Origin: Yoonia maricola
GTDB taxonomy: Bacteria; Pseudomonadota; Alphaproteobacteria; Rhodobacterales; Rhodobacteraceae
Assembly (NCBI RefSeq): GCF_002797915.1
Contig: NZ_PGTY01000002.1
Span: forward strand, 398,501-462,500
Direction of reading: 5' to 3'
DNA length: 64,000 bases
Shown piece by piece: positions 18,419 through 27,074 of the stretch. The translations under genes were made by a program, and so were the position numbers. Each line of letters starts with the position of its first letter. Position 1 is the first letter of the stretch. Below the pieces are notes generated by a model, which saw only the letters and a program-made list of their open reading frames with translations, made no database searches and had not been told where the DNA came from.

Positions 18419-19272
18419 CGGCCTTTGCCTGCAAACCAAACCGATGACACGCCCGCAACTATAATGATGATAAGACCCATCAGGCTCAGGCCATCGGGCC
18501 ACTGGCCAAATACGGCCCAACCGATGATCATGGCTGCCAGTAGCTGGCTATAAATCAGAGGCGCAACCACGCCTGCGGGTGTTGTGCGGTTGACCAGAAC
18601 CAACAGTAAGTTTCCTCCGGCCGAACCCAAGGCAGAGATCGTGATTAACCCAAAGAGTGGCAGAGTAACTGCGGGAACCTCTGCCAAGGCAAAGGGTGAC
18701 AACAGGACCGCGCCGATGATCAACTGGGAAAACAAGAGGAACCGTGGCCGAAATTCACCCGCCAACCACCGTGTTGCAACCAGATAAGAGCCGTGAAAAC
18801 AGCCAGCCAAAATGGCGAAACCCATGCCCGTTGTCATGCCAAACCCAGGACGAACCACCAATAAAACACCGGCAAAGCTGGTCATCAAAAGGCAGGTCCG
18901 CAGTGGTGTAATCCGCTCGCCCAGCAGGGTGGCTGACAGGAAATAAGACACCACCGGCCCTACGAAAAACCCGGCAAAGACATTCGCCATAGGTTCGGTC
19001 TTGAGCGCTGTCAGAATACTGACGATACCACCAACAATCAGCCCCGCACGCAGATACAACCGCCAATCGCGAAACAGGCCAAGGTCGGCGCGCCCCAAAC
19101 CGCAAAGCGGTGCCAGCAAGCAGGCTGCCAGGGCAAAGCGGGTCCATGCCACGAAGGTCTGCGGAAAGCCTGCGCCGGTTAACACCGTCGCGGCGGCATC
19201 GCCCCCGACAATCAGCGTCATTGCCAGAACAACCGCGCCGACCAGCTGTGTAGAATAGGGTGAGCTGGTCAT
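18415..19272 (-). CDS. EamA/DMT-superfamily transporter
   Basis: A 285-residue protein with about ten hydrophobic helices arranged as two EamA repeats, typical of drug/metabolite transporters. The N-terminus LVGAVVLAMTLIVGGDAAAT and the second-repeat VVAPLIYSQLLAAMIIGW fit the family. No charged signature reveals the substrate. It is convergent with pncA, with a 4-base 3' overlap, and lies downstream of the small minus-strand gene at 19298 with a 25-bp gap, so the two may share a transcript. Confidence 0.87.
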   Translation of the reverse strand: MTSSPYSTQLVGAVVLAMTLIVGGDAAATVLTGAGFPQTFVAWTRFALAACLLAPLCGLGRADLGLFRDWRLYLRAGLIVGGIVSILTALKTEPMANVFAGFFVGPVVSYFLSATLLGERITPLRTCLLMTSFAGVLLVVRPGFGMTTGMGFAILAGCFHGSYLVATRWLAGEFRPRFLLFSQLIIGAVLLSPFALAEVPAVTLPLFGLITISALGSAGGNLLLVLVNRTTPAGVVAPLIYSQLLAAMIIGWAVFGQWPDGLSLMGLIIIIVAGVSSVWFAGKGR

Positions 19273-19297
19273 GACAGACGGGCCTTGCGATTGCGGA

Positions 19298-19837
19298 TCA
19301 GTTCAATGTCTGACTTGCAACGTAGAAAATCATGATCAGGCCCAGCAAAGATCCACCAAGTGCCATCATCCGGCGCCCCTTATCTTTCCGGGACGCGATA
19401 CGCGCCTCAGCCACCGCGCGGTCATGTTCCGGTGTCGGTTTTTTCGTGGGGGCCAACAACTCATCTTCGACAGGTGTGGCTGCGTCGAGCGCGTCCATGA
19501 ACGCGTCAAAATCAAACGTGCCCCAGGCCGCATTGGTCAGATCATGCGTTTCAAGATTGGCCGTCAGCCGGTCAATCACAGCGATGCGCGCGTCTTCGTC
19601 GCGCATCGCAAAGCGGCCAGTAGGCGCGCCGCTATCAAAATGTGAAAGGGCAAAACCACTATCGGTGAAATAGGTGCGTACTGCCGCATCGGCGGTTTTC
19701 AAGGCGTTGGCGGTCTGTGCGTCGCGAAACATGGCGACCTTTTCGGCTGCCACGCCTGTGACGGTCAAATCGCCAAATTCATCTGGCAAACCCTCTGGCG
19801 TGATTGCCACCATATCGAAATCGTAACGCAATGCCAT
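19298..19837 (-). CDS. Hypothetical protein with a single C-terminal transmembrane helix
   Basis: A 179-residue protein with no recognised domain. It is soluble and acidic over most of its length (MALRYDFDMVAITPEGLPDE, later DDFMD-like FDFDAFMDALDAA). A basic patch (ASRKDKGRRMM) is followed by one hydrophobic helix at the very end (ALGGSLLGLIMIFYVASQ). This layout suggests a tail-anchored protein facing the cytoplasm. The ATG at 19837 is preferred; the frame continues upstream to 20029, but that would overlap divergent pncB. The 72-bp gap to pncB must hold both promoters. Confidence 0.7.
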   Translation of the reverse strand: MALRYDFDMVAITPEGLPDEFGDLTVTGVAAEKVAMFRDAQTANALKTADAAVRTYFTDSGFALSHFDSGAPTGRFAMRDEDARIAVIDRLTANLETHDLTNAAWGTFDFDAFMDALDAATPVEDELLAPTKKPTPEHDRAVAEARIASRKDKGRRMMALGGSLLGLIMIFYVASQTLN

Positions 19838-19909
19838 GTCTTTAAGGCCCCCCTTGCCACATCCGCGTCCTGTTGATCTAACACTAAGCGCCGACAGGGG
19901 GAACTGCAT

Positions 19910-21202
19910 ATGGTCGATATCGCAACACGGGTCTGGAACCACAAATGGAAGATCGATCCGATTGTACGGTCGCTCATTGATACGGACTTTTATAAACTGT
20001 TGATGTGTCAGTCCGTATTCCGCAATCACCCGGACACGCAGGTTACCTTTTCATTGATCAACCGGACAAAATCCATTCGGTTGGCCGAACTGGTGGATGA
20101 AGGGGAGTTGCGCGAACAGCTGGACCATATCCGTTCGCTGCGGCTGACCCGCGGCGAAAGCACCTGGCTGCGCGGGAACACCTTTTATGGCAAACGACAG
20201 ATGTTTACCCCGGCCTTTATGGAATGGTTTGAAAACCTGCAATTGCCGCCCTACCACCTTGAAAAGAAGGACGGGCAATATGAGCTGACTTTCGAAGGGA
20301 CCTGGCCCGAGGTGATGCTGTGGGAAATCCCGGCCTTGGCTGTGATCATGGAACTGCGCGGGCGGGCGGTTCTGGGCGACATGGGCAAGTTTGAGCTTCA
20401 GGTACTATATGCGCGCGCGATGACCAAGCTGTGGGAAAAGGTTGATCAACTCAAATCAATTCCCGACTTGCGCTTGGCTGATTTCGGCACCCGGCGCAGG
20501 CATTCCTACCTGTGGCAGGATTGGTGCGTGCAGGCGATGATGGAAGGGTTGGGGGAAAACTTTACAGGTACCTCAAACTGCCGCATCGCCATGATGCGCG
20601 AGATTGAGGCGATTGGCACCAATGCCCATGAACTGCCCATGGTCTATGCCGCCCTTGCGGAAACGGATGCGGCTTTGCGTCAGTCCCCCTATGATGTGCT
20701 TGCTGATTGGCATGAAGAACATGACGGCAACCTGCGCATTATTCTGCCAGATACATATGGCACCAAAGGGTTCCTGGAAGGTGCGCCTGATTGGCTGGCC
20801 GGTTGGACAGGGATCAGGGTGGACAGCGGCGATCCGGCCGCGGGGGCCGAAACGGCCATCAATTGGTGGACATCACGCGGTGAGGACCCACGCGAAAAGC
20901 TGGTCATTTTTTCGGACGGGCTGGATGCCGACAAAATCGTTGAACTGCACAAGCAGTTCATCGGGCGCTGCCGCGTCAGCTTTGGGTGGGGCACCATGCT
21001 GACAAATGACTTTAAAGGCCTTGTCGCCGATGATGCGCTCGCGCCCTTTTCGCTGGTCTGCAAGGCGGTGTCTGCCAATGGGCGCCCAACCGTGAAGCTG
21101 AGCGATAACCCCAAAAAGGCGATGGGCCCAGAAGAAGAGGTTGCACGCTACAAGCAAGTTTTCGGTGTTGGTGCGCAAGATGCGATCGACGTGGTTGTGT
21201 AA
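19910..21202 (+). CDS. pncB: Nicotinate phosphoribosyltransferase PncB
   Basis: A 430-residue enzyme joining nicotinate and PRPP to form nicotinate mononucleotide, the entry step of the Preiss-Handler route. Family motifs include the start DTDFYKLLMCQSVFRNHP, the segment ADFGTRRRHSYLWQD with the His that is phosphorylated during turnover, and GTSNCRIAM, VDSGDPAAGA and FGWGTMLTNDF around the phosphate pocket. It is preceded by AGGGGGAACTGCAT. With pncA it completes salvage from nicotinamide; the two are not in one operon because minus-strand genes lie between. Confidence 0.96.
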   Translation: MVDIATRVWNHKWKIDPIVRSLIDTDFYKLLMCQSVFRNHPDTQVTFSLINRTKSIRLAELVDEGELREQLDHIRSLRLTRGESTWLRGNTFYGKRQMFTPAFMEWFENLQLPPYHLEKKDGQYELTFEGTWPEVMLWEIPALAVIMELRGRAVLGDMGKFELQVLYARAMTKLWEKVDQLKSIPDLRLADFGTRRRHSYLWQDWCVQAMMEGLGENFTGTSNCRIAMMREIEAIGTNAHELPMVYAALAETDAALRQSPYDVLADWHEEHDGNLRIILPDTYGTKGFLEGAPDWLAGWTGIRVDSGDPAAGAETAINWWTSRGEDPREKLVIFSDGLDADKIVELHKQFIGRCRVSFGWGTMLTNDFKGLVADDALAPFSLVCKAVSANGRPTVKLSDNPKKAMGPEEEVARYKQVFGVGAQDAIDVVV

Positions 21203-21268
21203 GCCAGCGCGCTTCTACCGGGCAGGACACGCCAGCCTTCAGATGCCGCCAAAACAGACCAAGTTTAG

Positions 21269-22366
21269 CTAGGCGACAGCGGCGCTCTGCCCTTGATTGT
21301 CGTAGGCAATCTGCGCGCGGTTCTTGCCGGCTTGTTTCGCTAAAAGTAGCTGTGCATCGGCGAGGTCGATCATCCGCTGGACCGGTAGGTTGTTCTTGGT
21401 CCAGAATCCACCAATGCTGATCGACACGTTAAAAGTATGACCATCAAAAACAAAGGCTTGGCTTGATATGGACGCACCAATCCTGTTGGCGACCGCCTGC
21501 ATATCCGTCGCATCCAGCCGCCGCATATAGATTGAAAACTCATCACCGCCGTGGCGGGTAAAGATCGCTTCATCCCGGATGCTGTCTTTGATCCGCGCGG
21601 CGACAATGGCCAAAGCTGCATCACCTGCGCCATGCCCGTACGTGTCATTGACGTGTTTGAAATTATCAATGTCGAAATAGAACATGGCATGCCCGACATC
21701 CGCATCAAACTTAGTGGCGCAGATTTCGGCATCCATACCCCGACGGTTCAGCAGGTTCGTCAAAGAATCTGTATTTGCTTCATCAACCAGCTTTTTGTTG
21801 AGTTGCAAGTGGTTCACCTCGCGCCGAAACACAAAACCAATGGCGATCATTCCCACAATATCCACCACGATCAGTGTTGGCAAAATAGAGGCCAATATCG
21901 ATACTGCCAGATCGTAGGGCAGTACAAAGACACTCGCCGCCGCCGATGTGATGATCAAGGCCATCAGGAAGTCTTTCAAGACCGGGTGCCGAATGCGGTT
22001 CTTAAGCAGCGTGGTTCCAATATAGGCAAAGCCAAAGGCCAACAGCAGGCCAACAACCCCGGCCGACATGCCGGCACCACCAATGACAATGCGGCAAATG
22101 ATCCCGATGCCGGTCGCAATCACGCCCGCGATGGGCCCGACAAAGGCAACTGCGGCACCCACCAATACTGTGCGCGTATCAAAAATAACCCCTTCACCAA
22201 GGGTGAGGGGGTTTATCATCCCAAAGCTGATCGTGAGGCCAAAAAGCAGGCCAAAGGCGATTTGTTCAAATTTTGAATCGTGGAAGTGCCGCAAGATGGT
22301 GTTGAACAAAAAGGCCAAGCCCATCAGGGCAACAATTGGCGGAACCATGACTTGTAGCTGTAGCAT
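21269..22366 (-). CDS. Membrane diguanylate cyclase (5TMR-LYT sensor plus GGDEF)
   Basis: A 365-residue protein. Residues 1-180 form about six transmembrane helices resembling the 5TM receptor (LytS-YhcK) sensor domain, with NPLTLGEGVIFDTRTVLVG. A linker leads to a GGDEF domain with the active motif at 273-277 (FTRHGGDEFSIY) and the metal-site segment FDIDNFKHVNDTYGH. It should make cyclic di-GMP from two GTP. The RxxD inhibitory site normally five residues upstream of GGDEF reads RDEA, so product inhibition is probably absent. There is no EAL domain. The input signal is unknown. Confidence 0.92.
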   Translation of the reverse strand: MLQLQVMVPPIVALMGLAFLFNTILRHFHDSKFEQIAFGLLFGLTISFGMINPLTLGEGVIFDTRTVLVGAAVAFVGPIAGVIATGIGIICRIVIGGAGMSAGVVGLLLAFGFAYIGTTLLKNRIRHPVLKDFLMALIITSAAASVFVLPYDLAVSILASILPTLIVVDIVGMIAIGFVFRREVNHLQLNKKLVDEANTDSLTNLLNRRGMDAEICATKFDADVGHAMFYFDIDNFKHVNDTYGHGAGDAALAIVAARIKDSIRDEAIFTRHGGDEFSIYMRRLDATDMQAVANRIGASISSQAFVFDGHTFNVSISIGGFWTKNNLPVQRMIDLADAQLLLAKQAGKNRAQIAYDNQGQSAAVA

Positions 22367-22439
22367 ACGGCAGAATCCATAATCGACTGCCAGTTAATAT
22401 TGATGATATTCCTTAATAACTGATGAGCGTGATCAGGAT

Positions 22440-22853
22440 TCACTCATCAACTTTTCCGCGCAGCGCCTTCACTTCGCCGCGCGCCTTTTTGCTGGCAAGG
22501 CGGCGTTTGACCGACCCATAGGTCGGTTTGGTTGCAATCCGCCGCTTTGGTTTTTCGCAGGCGCGCTTGATCAGATCCGCCAAGCGTTCGCGCGCAATCT
22601 CGCGGTTGCGGGCCTGACTGCGGGTTTCCTGAACAAAAAGCACCAGTGCACCATCCAGCGTCCAGCGCCGCCCGGCCAGCCGTTTCAACCGTGCCTTGAC
22701 CTGTGCAGGCAGGTTGGGCGACCGTGCTGCCTCAAACCGCAACTCCACCGCCGTCGACACCTTGTTGACGTTCTGACCACCCGGACCAGACGACCGGGCA
22801 AAGCTTTCTGTCAGCTCCCAATCGGCAATTTCAATCTGATCATTGATCCGCAT
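22440..22853 (-). CDS. arfB: Peptidyl-tRNA hydrolase ArfB (ribosome rescue)
   Basis: A 137-residue RF1-like protein that releases peptides from ribosomes stalled without a stop codon. The GGQ catalytic motif is SSGPGGQNVNKVSTAVELR near residues 22-40. The C-terminal tail is strongly basic (KPKRRIATKPTYGSVKRR), as needed to occupy the empty mRNA channel. The ATG at 22853 matches the family start; the frame extends to 23003 but that stretch contains a terminator. The region upstream is unusual: a strong terminator and a perfect 16S-complementary site lie on the same strand. Confidence 0.93.
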   Translation of the reverse strand: MRINDQIEIADWELTESFARSSGPGGQNVNKVSTAVELRFEAARSPNLPAQVKARLKRLAGRRWTLDGALVLFVQETRSQARNREIARERLADLIKRACEKPKRRIATKPTYGSVKRRLASKKARGEVKALRGKVDE

Positions 22854-22920
22854 TGTAGGTCCATGTGTATGTACAGGTTCTGTACGCTGTATGTACGCCT
22901 TACATACGCTGGTTTTCCGA

Positions 22921-22957
22921 AAGAAAAAGGGCCACCCCGGCGACGGGATGGCCCTTT
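22921..22957 (-). terminator. Strong intrinsic terminator upstream of arfB
   Basis: On the minus strand a 14-bp stem (AAAGGGCCATCCCG / CGGGGTGGCCCTTT, one G-U pair) with a TCGC loop runs into TTTTTCTTT. It lies 68 bases before the arfB start, so it either ends a small separate RNA or acts as an attenuator for arfB. Confidence 0.92.
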
Positions 22958-23100
22958 CCTGATCTACGGAGGTGGGTCGGTTAGGATCACCACCTTGGGT
23001 CATCTTCAGCCAAGGGCTGCCCTAGCTGCGATCCTCCCAAGTTGTCCCGACACACTTCTCCAATACCTCATGATGCACTGGATCACCTCCTTTCAAAATG
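22921..23100 (-). ncRNA. Candidate leader or small RNA with perfect Shine-Dalgarno, before arfB
   Basis: The minus strand of this yhhQ-arfB gap carries GAAAGGAGGTGATCCAG (23078-23094), a 17-base exact complement of the conserved 16S rRNA 3' end. Two short frames follow: a GTG at 23078 opening 18 codons, and an ATG at 23071 opening 21 codons with an Arg/Ala-rich product. Further on are a second AAGGTGGTGATCC copy and a CCACCTCC run able to pair with the ribosome site, then the terminator at 22921-22957. A TTGAAA on the minus strand (23137-23142) is a possible -35, but no clear -10 was seen. Promoter, boundaries and function are inferred. Confidence 0.55.
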
Positions 23101-23166
23101 TTTCGCCTGAAGTAAGGTTCGCACAGATTTGGTATATTTCAAGTAAAAAGATACCTGATATCGTGT

Positions 23167-23808
23167 TTAGGCGCTCCGCAGCAAAAGACGCGTAACAATG
23201 ATGCGAAATGGTATCAAAGCAAGCAGCGCAATGGTCAGCTTCACCCCCCAGTCCGCGATGGCCAATGTTACCCAAAGTGGAGCATCAGGGCCGGTCAGCA
23301 ACAGAGGTGCCGTGTCCTGCGCCCACATCACTTCTTCTGCGGCTGAGGCACTGAAGCCGTTGAAGACGGCGGCAAACGCGATGGAAAAGAAGATCACCGT
23401 ATCGACTGTCGAGCCCACAAGCGTGCTGCCCAAAGGTGCTTTCCACCATGACCCTGCGTTCAGGCGTTGGAACACAATAATGTCCAGCAATTGGGCAATC
23501 AGGAACGCCGTCGCCGAGCCAATTGCGATCCGCAGCGCAACGGCTGGATATTCATAACCATCGCCTTGCAGCATGATCTGACTGCCGATCAACGAACAGA
23601 TAATGCCCACGACCAGACCAGAGAGAACAACCTTACGGGCGGCACCCGGCCCATAGACCCGGTTCATCACATCGGTGACAAGGAACGCCAGCGGATAGGT
23701 GAACGCCCCCCAGGTCAGTAGCCCATCAAGGATGAGGAATTGCACAAGAATATTGGACGCCACAACGATGGTGGCCATGGCGATAACGCCGGGAAGGATG
23801 CGTGTCAT
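23167..23808 (-). CDS. yhhQ: Queuosine precursor transporter YhhQ
   Basis: A 213-residue inner-membrane protein of the VUT/YhhQ family, which takes up 7-cyano- or 7-aminomethyl-7-deazaguanine for queuosine modification of tRNA. The diagnostic stretch is WGAFTYPLAFLVTDVMNRVY near the N-terminus, with about six helices and a conserved GSTVDTVIFFSIAFA. The ATG at 23808 gives MTRILPGVIAMATIVV; upstream codons open to 23865 are not conserved. I saw no preQ1 riboswitch in front of it. Confidence 0.92.
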   Translation of the reverse strand: MTRILPGVIAMATIVVASNILVQFLILDGLLTWGAFTYPLAFLVTDVMNRVYGPGAARKVVLSGLVVGIICSLIGSQIMLQGDGYEYPAVALRIAIGSATAFLIAQLLDIIVFQRLNAGSWWKAPLGSTLVGSTVDTVIFFSIAFAAVFNGFSASAAEEVMWAQDTAPLLLTGPDAPLWVTLAIADWGVKLTIALLALIPFRIIVTRLLLRSA

Positions 23809-23886
23809 TTGATAAATTCCGTTTTGACAAGGGTGCGGCACTTGGCCCCCGGACGTCGGGGACATCGGCGACCTAAACCCCCGCGC

Positions 23887-24738
23887 CTATTCCGTCAATC
23901 GGTATTCGACGATCTCTGTGCGCTGAAAACTGCGAAAGTTGTCGTCCGAAATCAGCGTCATGCGTAACCCATCGGTATCTTCCCAAATGCTGATGCCTTC
24001 CAGATTATCGTGGGCGCGCAGGCTGGTTTCAAGGATCGCCTCTTCGCTGCTGCCATCCAGCGCGAAACGCCTCACACGGCTGCGAAAACCGATGCCGACA
24101 AAGTCACGCTCGAGGACATAGAGCAGACCATCAGGTCCGATATCTGCCCCCGACAGCAGGTAGGGTCCGCGGCGTGGTATGGTAAAGGGCACGTCCCATT
24201 CCCCATTCATGAGACGAAAGACAGGGAAGGGTTGTGTTGCCCGCCCTGACCGTTCCGGCATGGTATAGAGTGTGCCGTCAGGGCCTATGGCAAGCGCTTC
24301 GAGCGAGGCATTGTCCTGCATGCCGGCAAAGGCGGTGCTGGTGATCAGGTCAGAGGTGGATTCAGTGTCCGCGCCGAATACCCTCAGCCCATGCATCCAC
24401 TCGAATGATATATAGATCAGCCCATCGGATGCAATCGCCAGCCCTTCGCTGTCACTGTTTGCGCGATCCAGCGGGACACTGGATGCGCCGCGCAATCGTT
24501 TGATTGGTCCAGCCTCGACCCCTACAATCACGCTGTCCTGTCGTTGGAATTTACCGCGTATCATCGCGCCACGGTCACTCAGCGCGACAAAGCCCATTCC
24601 GTCATCAAAGACTTCGATTCCGGAAAAGCCACCAAAGTCAGGATCTGCGATTATCCATTCATAGCTGCCCAGAAATATTGCATCCGCATAGGCGGGCATG
24701 GCCCTGAGAAGGGCCAGAAGGCATAAGAGACGCAGCAA
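23887..24738 (-). CDS. Secreted esterase-like phytase-family protein
   Basis: A 283-residue protein with a cleavable signal peptide (MLRLLCLLALLRAMPAYADA), so it should act in the periplasm. The rest resembles the esterase-like activity of phytase family, a beta-propeller type fold: FSGIEVFDDGMGFVALSDRG, then ANSDSEGLAIASDGLIYISFE, DNASLEALAIGPDGTLY and HDNLEGISIWED. The repeated EGLAI/EALAI/EGISI blades are visible. The substrate is unknown. It directly abuts mepA upstream (no gap), so they are likely cotranscribed. Confidence 0.85.
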   Translation of the reverse strand: MLRLLCLLALLRAMPAYADAIFLGSYEWIIADPDFGGFSGIEVFDDGMGFVALSDRGAMIRGKFQRQDSVIVGVEAGPIKRLRGASSVPLDRANSDSEGLAIASDGLIYISFEWMHGLRVFGADTESTSDLITSTAFAGMQDNASLEALAIGPDGTLYTMPERSGRATQPFPVFRLMNGEWDVPFTIPRRGPYLLSGADIGPDGLLYVLERDFVGIGFRSRVRRFALDGSSEEAILETSLRAHDNLEGISIWEDTDGLRMTLISDDNFRSFQRTEIVEYRLTE

Positions 24739-25644
24739 TTACTGGGCGTTCAGAACGGCAGCGCACTGACCAGGCAGATCGGCCATGGTCAATTCGGCGC
24801 GCGGCGTTGGCGCCGGGGCGTCAGGGTCAGGCGGTGGCGGGTTGAGAATACGGTCAACCCACGCCTGGGCATCATCACAGCCATCACCGGCAGGTGGTGG
24901 TGTTTGATTGGTGCAGCCCGTTGCCCCGTCCGGGCAATTCAGGCGCACATGGAAATGATAATGATGTCCCCACCATGGGCGTATCTTGCTCAGCCAGCTG
25001 CGATCACCAGTCGCATTGTTGCACATGGCCACTTTTGCCCCGGGAAAGACAAAGATGCGCGCTGTGCGCGGATCAGAAGCGGCAGCCTTGAGGATCTCCT
25101 CGTGCTGGGGGGTCCAACGGCTGTTGGTAAAGGCCCCGGCTTGACGGCGCATCGAGATGGATGAGAGGTTTTCGCGTTCTTCTACCGTGAGGTTCAGCCG
25201 GTCGGGTGGCAGCATCCAGATATCAACATCAAGCCCCGATTGATGGCTCACATGGCCCGTCAGCATCGGGCCACCGCGGGGCTGACTCATATCGCCAACA
25301 TAAAGCCCTTCCCATCCGGGTTGTGTGGCGGCAAAGCGGCTGAGATCTTGCACGTAGTCGATCGTTGTTGGCTGCGCCCAATTGCGGTTTCGCGACAGGC
25401 GCATGGCCTGCCATGTCGGCCCGGTTTCCGCTAATTGCTGTCCGCCTGCCTGACAACCGCGCGAATAGCCCCCGATTGGTTGCGGCGTTTGGGCAGACCC
25501 AGCGGGTGCAGCCCCAAATAGCGCCTTGGCAATGCGCGTATCATTTGGGTCGCCTGCTGCCTGGCTGACCTCCGGTGGCGGTACGTCGGCTTGGCATGCC
25601 GCCAACCCGGCGGCGAGGACAAATGCAATTATGAAGCGGACCAT
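24739..25644 (-). CDS. mepA: Penicillin-insensitive murein endopeptidase MepA
   Basis: A 301-residue LAS-type metallopeptidase that cleaves D-Ala-mDAP cross-links in peptidoglycan. The signal MVRFIIAFVLAAGLAACQAD ends in a lipobox (LAAC), so it is probably a lipoprotein rather than the soluble E. coli form. The zinc motif HVSHQSGLDVDIWML and the late WWGHHYHFHVRLNCP supply the conserved His/Asp ligands. A short Pro-rich stretch precedes the C-terminus. Its start overlaps the MFS gene end by 16 bases. Confidence 0.92.
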   Translation of the reverse strand: MVRFIIAFVLAAGLAACQADVPPPEVSQAAGDPNDTRIAKALFGAAPAGSAQTPQPIGGYSRGCQAGGQQLAETGPTWQAMRLSRNRNWAQPTTIDYVQDLSRFAATQPGWEGLYVGDMSQPRGGPMLTGHVSHQSGLDVDIWMLPPDRLNLTVEERENLSSISMRRQAGAFTNSRWTPQHEEILKAAASDPRTARIFVFPGAKVAMCNNATGDRSWLSKIRPWWGHHYHFHVRLNCPDGATGCTNQTPPPAGDGCDDAQAWVDRILNPPPPDPDAPAPTPRAELTMADLPGQCAAVLNAQ

Positions 25645-27005
25645 TCTGCGCGATCTCCGTCTTTATTGACCCACCGTAACAACAAAAGCCCGATCAGGAA
25701 AAGGAAGATTACGGGCAGAAACCCTAATTGATTATTACCGGTCATGACCGTGAACAGCGTAATCAGCGCAGGCGCCAGAAATGCAGTCGCTTTGCCGGTC
25801 AGCGCAAATAGGCCAAAAGCCTCGGCCGGGCGGTCAGGATGGGTGTGGCGCACCATCATGGAACGGGACGAGGCGTAAACTGCACCACCCGCGCCACCGA
25901 TACAGACGCCACAGATATAGAAAATGGTATCAGGTATGCCGGACCCGTCCGCCAAGGGGATGCCAAAGATCGCTTCACGCGACATGCCGACAATTGTGGC
26001 AGACACGATGATCAGCACCCAGACTGCGACTTGGATCACAGGCTTGGGACCAACGCGTGCATCTGCAAGGCCCGAAAGCCATGTGGTGACAGCGGCTGCA
26101 ATCGCCGCAATGATCCCGAAGATACCGATCTGCGTCGTCTGCCAATCCAGCACCAGGGCGGCATAGACACCACCAAAGGCATATAACGCGTTCAGCGCAT
26201 CGCGGTAAAACATGGAGCCGAGCAAAAAGTTCAACAGGCTTTTGCGGTGAAAGACCCCGCGGAGCGTGTCGAGCAGTTCACCCCAAACAGCACCCAATTG
26301 CGTCGACTTCTTTTCTGCCCTGGGATCGTCGCGCACAAACATAAAGAACGGGATAATGAAGATGGCGTACCAAAGTGCAATAAACGGGCCGACAAAGCGG
26401 GTGCCTTCGCGTGTTTCAGGATCAAGACCAAAAGCAGGGGCAAAGCCCACAAATGTCACCCCTTGGTCATTCTCGGCAAAGAAAATCAGCATGATGAAAA
26501 GGGACGTAACGCCGCCCCAATACCCGAATGCCGCGCCAGAGCCGGAGATGCGACCGACCTCTTGATCATTGCCCAGCGAGGGCAGGATCGCGTTGACAAA
26601 GTTCAACGCGCTTTCGGCGGCAAAGAACCCGACGTAAAATATAATAAGGGTTAGCATGATGGTCGCGCCATCTGGCGTCAGCCCCCAAAGCATGAAAGCA
26701 GCCACCACGTAGACGACCGAGAAAAACGCAATCCACGGCATTTTCCGGCCAGAGTTATCGGCGAAAGCGCCCAAAAAGGGGGCCGTAAATGCAATCATCA
26801 GGCCAGCAATCGTCTGTCCCAATGACCAAACCGCCTGCGATTGCGCTTTTGCGGCGTCTTCTGCCAACCCGGTGCCCAAAAAATACTCGGTCGCGACAAC
26901 GGCGAAGTAGGGACCGAAGATAAAGGTCAGGCCAAGCGTATAGAAAGGTTGTGATGCCCAATCAAAGGCCATCCACCCCCAGATGCGTTTCTGCGCCACT
27001 GCCAT
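25629..27005 (-). CDS. MFS transporter (Atg22/UMF1-like)
   Basis: A 458-residue permease with about twelve helices. The N-terminal WGWMAFDWASQPFYTLGLTF and the later FYVGFFAAESALNFVNAILPSL fit the Atg22/UMF1 branch of the major facilitator superfamily, whose eukaryotic members export amino acids from vacuoles. The bacterial substrate is unknown. It overlaps mepA at its 3' end by 16 bases, placing it first in an MFS-mepA-esterase run on the minus strand. Confidence 0.88.
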   Translation of the reverse strand: MAVAQKRIWGWMAFDWASQPFYTLGLTFIFGPYFAVVATEYFLGTGLAEDAAKAQSQAVWSLGQTIAGLMIAFTAPFLGAFADNSGRKMPWIAFFSVVYVVAAFMLWGLTPDGATIMLTLIIFYVGFFAAESALNFVNAILPSLGNDQEVGRISGSGAAFGYWGGVTSLFIMLIFFAENDQGVTFVGFAPAFGLDPETREGTRFVGPFIALWYAIFIIPFFMFVRDDPRAEKKSTQLGAVWGELLDTLRGVFHRKSLLNFLLGSMFYRDALNALYAFGGVYAALVLDWQTTQIGIFGIIAAIAAAVTTWLSGLADARVGPKPVIQVAVWVLIIVSATIVGMSREAIFGIPLADGSGIPDTIFYICGVCIGGAGGAVYASSRSMMVRHTHPDRPAEAFGLFALTGKATAFLAPALITLFTVMTGNNQLGFLPVIFLFLIGLLLLRWVNKDGDRAEWSAS

Positions 27006-27074
27006 ATGCGTGTTCCTGCTCTTCCCTTGTGGGCATAAGGCACAGATAACACCTTCGCTGGCAAGAAATCTCTG

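Noticed and set aside
23071..23096. A fragment of a real 16S rRNA gene on the plus strand (CTGGATCACCTCCTTTC)
   Set aside because: Only 17 bases match and no other 16S sequence surrounds it; the terminator on the opposite strand favours a minus-strand ribosome site.
23809..23886. preQ1 riboswitch before yhhQ
   Set aside because: The gap is short and lacks the conserved C-rich and A-rich pseudoknot elements.
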